IMG/VR virus record: IMGVR_UViG_3300025141_000040
Coordinates: 64,001-105,738 of that record
DNA from: a virus
DNA length: 41,738 nt
Reading direction: 5' to 3' (one strand)
Part shown: one piece after another, positions 39,785 through 41,738 of the stretch
Numbering within the stretch: the stretch's first letter is position 1
Layout of the letters: every line of letters starts with the position of its first letter
Translations under genes and position numbers: made by a program
The notes under the pieces: generated by a model
The model's input: the letters and a program-made list of their open reading frames with translations, nothing else
Told to the model about the DNA's origin: nothing
Database searches by the model: none

Positions 39785-40624
39785 TCACAGGGGAAAGTAG
39801 TCGGACAGGACGCGCCCCTCGGGGAGCGCGATGTAGGTGTGATCGTGGAGGCCGTCCCACTCGGGAACGTCCACCCCCATCCGGGGGCAGACGGTGTGCC
39901 AGTCACGGGGCAGCATCTTGTCCACGGCGGGATCGTAGTCGTCGTCCCACTCGGACTTCGGCTCCCGGCCTGCGGCCGTGTCCCACCCGGTCGAACAGCC
40001 GTGAAACTGGCCGGAGCCGGTGCAACCGTGCGCGCCCTCACCGATGATCCAGATCGGGCGTCCGTTCATCAGGAGCGCCATATCGTAGTCAGTCGAGTCG
40101 CAGTAGGGCCACCATGACCAGACGAGCACGTCGAAGGGGATCGAGAGCACCGCACCCATCGCGTCCATCTTCCGGGGCGGGGGCGGTTGCCAGGGGTACT
40201 TGACCTTGGGTGGGTAGGCGTCCGTGGCGGTCCAGTCGATGCCTCGGGCCTGCATCATCGCAGCCAGGACACCCCGGCCCGCGCCGACCTCCAACACCCG
40301 CTTGCCGCGCATGATCTCTGCGAGGCGGTCGGCGTACTCGACGGTGATCAACGCCCAGGAGGCAGTAGAGACGAACAGGTCGCGCGCCGCGTACCGATCC
40401 ATCGAGCCGTCGATGTTCCGCAGCCCCCCGGAACCTCGGACGATCTTGGCGTCCTCGCACATGGCCCGCGTCAGCTTCCCCTCACACGCGGCCTGCGCCA
40501 ACCGCTCCCCCAAGGGCGACGGCCGCTCGGGGAAGCGGTCGTGGTAGCCGTTCGACACGGCCTCGGCCTCGGCCTCGGCGTCAGCCTCGGGGTCGGACAG
40601 ATCGTGGCAAATGTGCGTGGTCAT
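39785..40624 (-). CDS. Methyltransferase-like protein, class I
   Basis: 279 residues from ATG 40624 (GGAG 6 bases upstream). KRVLEVGAGRGVLAAMMQARGIDWTATDAYPP is motif I plus the acidic strand of a SAM fold. FDVLVWSWWPYCDSTDYDMALLMNGRPIWIIGEG is a plausible strand 4-5 region. The C-terminal part (QFHGCSTGWDTAAGREPKSEWDDDYD) is unusual. The typical catalytic NPPY or similar motif is not seen, so the substrate is open. First gene after promoter P4. Confidence 0.6.
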   Translation of the reverse strand: MTTHICHDLSDPEADAEAEAEAVSNGYHDRFPERPSPLGERLAQAACEGKLTRAMCEDAKIVRGSGGLRNIDGSMDRYAARDLFVSTASWALITVEYADRLAEIMRGKRVLEVGAGRGVLAAMMQARGIDWTATDAYPPKVKYPWQPPPPRKMDAMGAVLSIPFDVLVWSWWPYCDSTDYDMALLMNGRPIWIIGEGAHGCTGSGQFHGCSTGWDTAAGREPKSEWDDDYDPAVDKMLPRDWHTVCPRMGVDVPEWDGLHDHTYIALPEGRVLSDYFPL

Positions 40625-40666
40625 GGGGATCTCCACCGGCCGGTCCTCCCGGCCACCTGTACCGCA

Positions 40667-40695
40667 ACAGTAAGCTACCCTTACCTGAGTGTCAA
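40667..40695 (-). promoter_or_regulatory. Sigma70-like promoter P4
   Basis: TTGACA (40695-40690), 17-bp spacer with GTAAGGGTAG, TACTGT (40672-40667), about 43 bases before ATG 40624. The gap 40625-40858 holds no convincing gene. Confidence 0.75.
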
Positions 40696-40706
40696 GGCCC
40701 TCGGTT

Positions 40707-40721
40707 ATCTTCAGCGAAGAT
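40707..40721. repeat. Perfect palindrome upstream of P4
   Basis: ATCTTC-AGC-GAAGAT, 11 bp upstream of the -35. Likely operator. Confidence 0.6.
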
Positions 40722-40858
40722 CGGCCGCACCTGCGGTTCGCGGTCCCATGTAGAGCAGAGGGTGACGGGCAGACGGCACCCGCCCGACGAAAAGAGCCGT
40801 CGTTCGCAGGATTGGCCTCCTGGGATCGTAGACGCCGGGTGACCCTCGCTCCTGACAG

Positions 40859-41533
40859 CTACGCGGGCGCGGCGGCGGGCGCAGGCTTCGGGAAGTCGCC
40901 CGTGAGGATGCGCTGCGTCGTCACCGACAACTCGGCCTCGTACTCGGACGCCAGGGTGGACGCCCACCCGCCCGCGAGCAACGCGGCGGCGAACGCCGTG
41001 AGATCGTTCGCGTGAACCGCTGCCACCGCTGCCGGGGGGAGCCCGGTGATCCAGTTGAACACGCCCATATCTAGGGAGGGGTAGGCCCGGATGGGAGCCC
41101 ACCTGTAGAGGGGGCGACCGTTCCGCCACGCAGGCTCACGGCGCACGGTCCACGCCCCGGCCCAGAATCGGTCAGCCCTGCGCCCCACGGGGTTGAAGGT
41201 CAGGATGCCCGCGCCGTAGTTGGTGACCAGCGCGGCCTGCGCCGCGACCATCGCCACCTGCTCCGGGGAGAGCCGCTGCCCGTACTTCCGCGCCCATCGA
41301 CGGGCGATGACCACGGAGAGCGTGTCCATCGGCGTCGGCGTCGGCGCGGGGAAGGTGAAGTTGGTCTTGGGCGGCGGGGGGTCGGTCGGGGGCAGCGGGT
41401 CCGCCGCCAATCCCTGCGCGGTCGTGTTCACGGCCCGCCGCAGAAACTCCGGCAGGAGCGCAGAAGCGATGACCAGCACCAGACCCATCTTGGAGCCGAT
41501 GCGTAGCCAGCCTGGAAGATCCTCTGTTCGCAC
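40859..41533 (-). CDS. Membrane-anchored lysozyme/glucosaminidase-like protein
   Basis: 224 residues from GTG 41533. Residues about 12-33 (IGSKMGLVLVIASALLPEFL) form a membrane anchor, then a Pro/Thr-rich linker (DPLPPTDPPPPKTNF). The rest resembles phage glucosaminidase or transglycosylase-like domains: ARRWARKYGQRLSPEQVAMVAAQAALVTNYG, FNPVGRRADRF, IRAYPSLDMGVFNWITGL, and AAALLAGGWASTLASEYEAEL. The usual catalytic Glu of that fold, in ALETGRG, is replaced by ALVTNYG, so enzymatic activity is doubtful. Resemblance only. Confidence 0.5.
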   Translation of the reverse strand: MRTEDLPGWLRIGSKMGLVLVIASALLPEFLRRAVNTTAQGLAADPLPPTDPPPPKTNFTFPAPTPTPMDTLSVVIARRWARKYGQRLSPEQVAMVAAQAALVTNYGAGILTFNPVGRRADRFWAGAWTVRREPAWRNGRPLYRWAPIRAYPSLDMGVFNWITGLPPAAVAAVHANDLTAFAAALLAGGWASTLASEYEAELSVTTQRILTGDFPKPAPAAAPA

Positions 41534-41539
41534 GGCGGG

Positions 41540-41548
41540 ATTCTATCA
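41540..41548 (-). promoter_or_regulatory. Extended -10 promoter, leaderless start
   Basis: TGA then TAGAAT (41548-41540), 6 bases before GTG 41533. No ribosome site and no -35. Confidence 0.45.
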
Positions 41549-41574
41549 CCCCCCGCGCACAGCGCCCCCCTGTA

Positions 41575-41738
41575 CTACGCGGCGGGAGGCGCGTCGGCCT
41601 CCTTGGTGGGGGCGTCCTCGACGGGCAGGACGGCGGCTCCGAAGTCCAGCGTCACAGACTGGCCCGCCTCCTCGGCCGGGGGCTCGGTGGGCTCGGTGGG
41701 CTCGGTGGGCTCGGTGGGCTCGGTGGGCTCGGTGGGCT
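41575..41738 (-). CDS. C-terminus of a Pro-Thr-Glu repeat protein (5' partial)
   Basis: Only the last 54 residues are in the window: PTE repeats, then PPAEEAGQSVTLDFGAAVLPVEDAPTKEAD and a stop. The rest lies past the right edge. A structural or surface-exposed linker is usual for such repeats; nothing more can be said. Confidence 0.6.
   Translation of the reverse strand, partial: PTEPTEPTEPTEPTEPTEPPAEEAGQSVTLDFGAAVLPVEDAPTKEADAPPAA
41681..41738. repeat. 9-bp tandem repeat (PTE codons)
   Basis: Six exact copies of GGCTCGGTG plus a partial, running off the window end; on the minus strand they encode Pro-Thr-Glu. The total copy number is unknown. Confidence 0.9.

Noticed and set aside
40728-40796. 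22-codon ORF upstream of P4 on the minus strand
   Set aside because: No ribosome site, no family, and it lies in the promoter-proximal gap. Chance ORF.

Overview
The window is 41.7 kb of GC-rich DNA, densely packed with genes. It is part of a larger tailed-phage or phage-plasmid genome, and both ends are cut inside genes: a giant helicase at the left (its start lies upstream) and a Pro-Thr-Glu repeat protein at the right. The phage assignment rests on a Sak4-type ATPase beside an OB-fold ssDNA-binding-type protein, a family A DNA polymerase, a Rad50-like ATPase, a beta-helix receptor-binding-type protein, M15 peptidases next to a holin-like protein, and many tiny genes joined by ATGA or GTGA overlaps. 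No terminase, portal, capsid, tape measure, rRNA, tRNA or CRISPR array is visible. A high-GC, probably actinobacterial host is an inference from base composition, a TTGTCCACA DnaA-type box and apparently leaderless starts. Deinococcota or other high-GC hosts are not excluded.

Layout. 1-8510 (+): giant SNF2-type helicase, a small membrane-anchored protein and a small serine recombinase. 8507-14782 (-): two operons of small accessory proteins, many zinc-binding, including a 576-residue protein with about 36 cysteines. 14927-20803 (-): a fused two-domain glycosyltransferase, a Lys/Pro-rich protein, a shrunken dNMP-kinase-like protein, a KhpA-like KH protein, more small proteins and a methyltransferase. 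20804-21198: the only gene-free stretch above 300 bp. It holds a promoter, a DnaA-type box, direct repeats and two arrays of ACNGT repeated every 10 bp, and looks like an origin or a partition site. 21199-24899 (-): membrane and DUF4241-like proteins, a WlbA-type sugar-nucleotide dehydrogenase and a small zinc protein. 24906-33100: replication and recombination block with a divergent HTH regulator at 27432. 33260-38364 (+): receptor-binding and lysis genes. 38378-41738 (-): a DUF7694-like protein, a methyltransferase-like protein, a lysozyme-like membrane protein and the truncated repeat protein.

How it works together. The polymerase (winged helix, uracil-DNA glycosylase, exonuclease and polymerase in one chain), the ssDNA-binding protein, Sak4, the Rad50-like ATPase and the helicase make a replication and recombination set. 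The glycosyltransferase, WlbA-like dehydrogenase and methyltransferases suggest modification of a glycan on virion, host surface or DNA; which one is not visible. Nearly every minus-strand operon starts with a sigma70-like promoter (TTGACA, 16-18 bp, TANNNT). Several share an AAGGGTAG spacer core or a CTTGCG element. Two 16-bp palindromes with CTTGC/GCAAG arms lie between the Rad50-like gene and the HTH gene, so that HTH protein is the best candidate for a regulator of this set.
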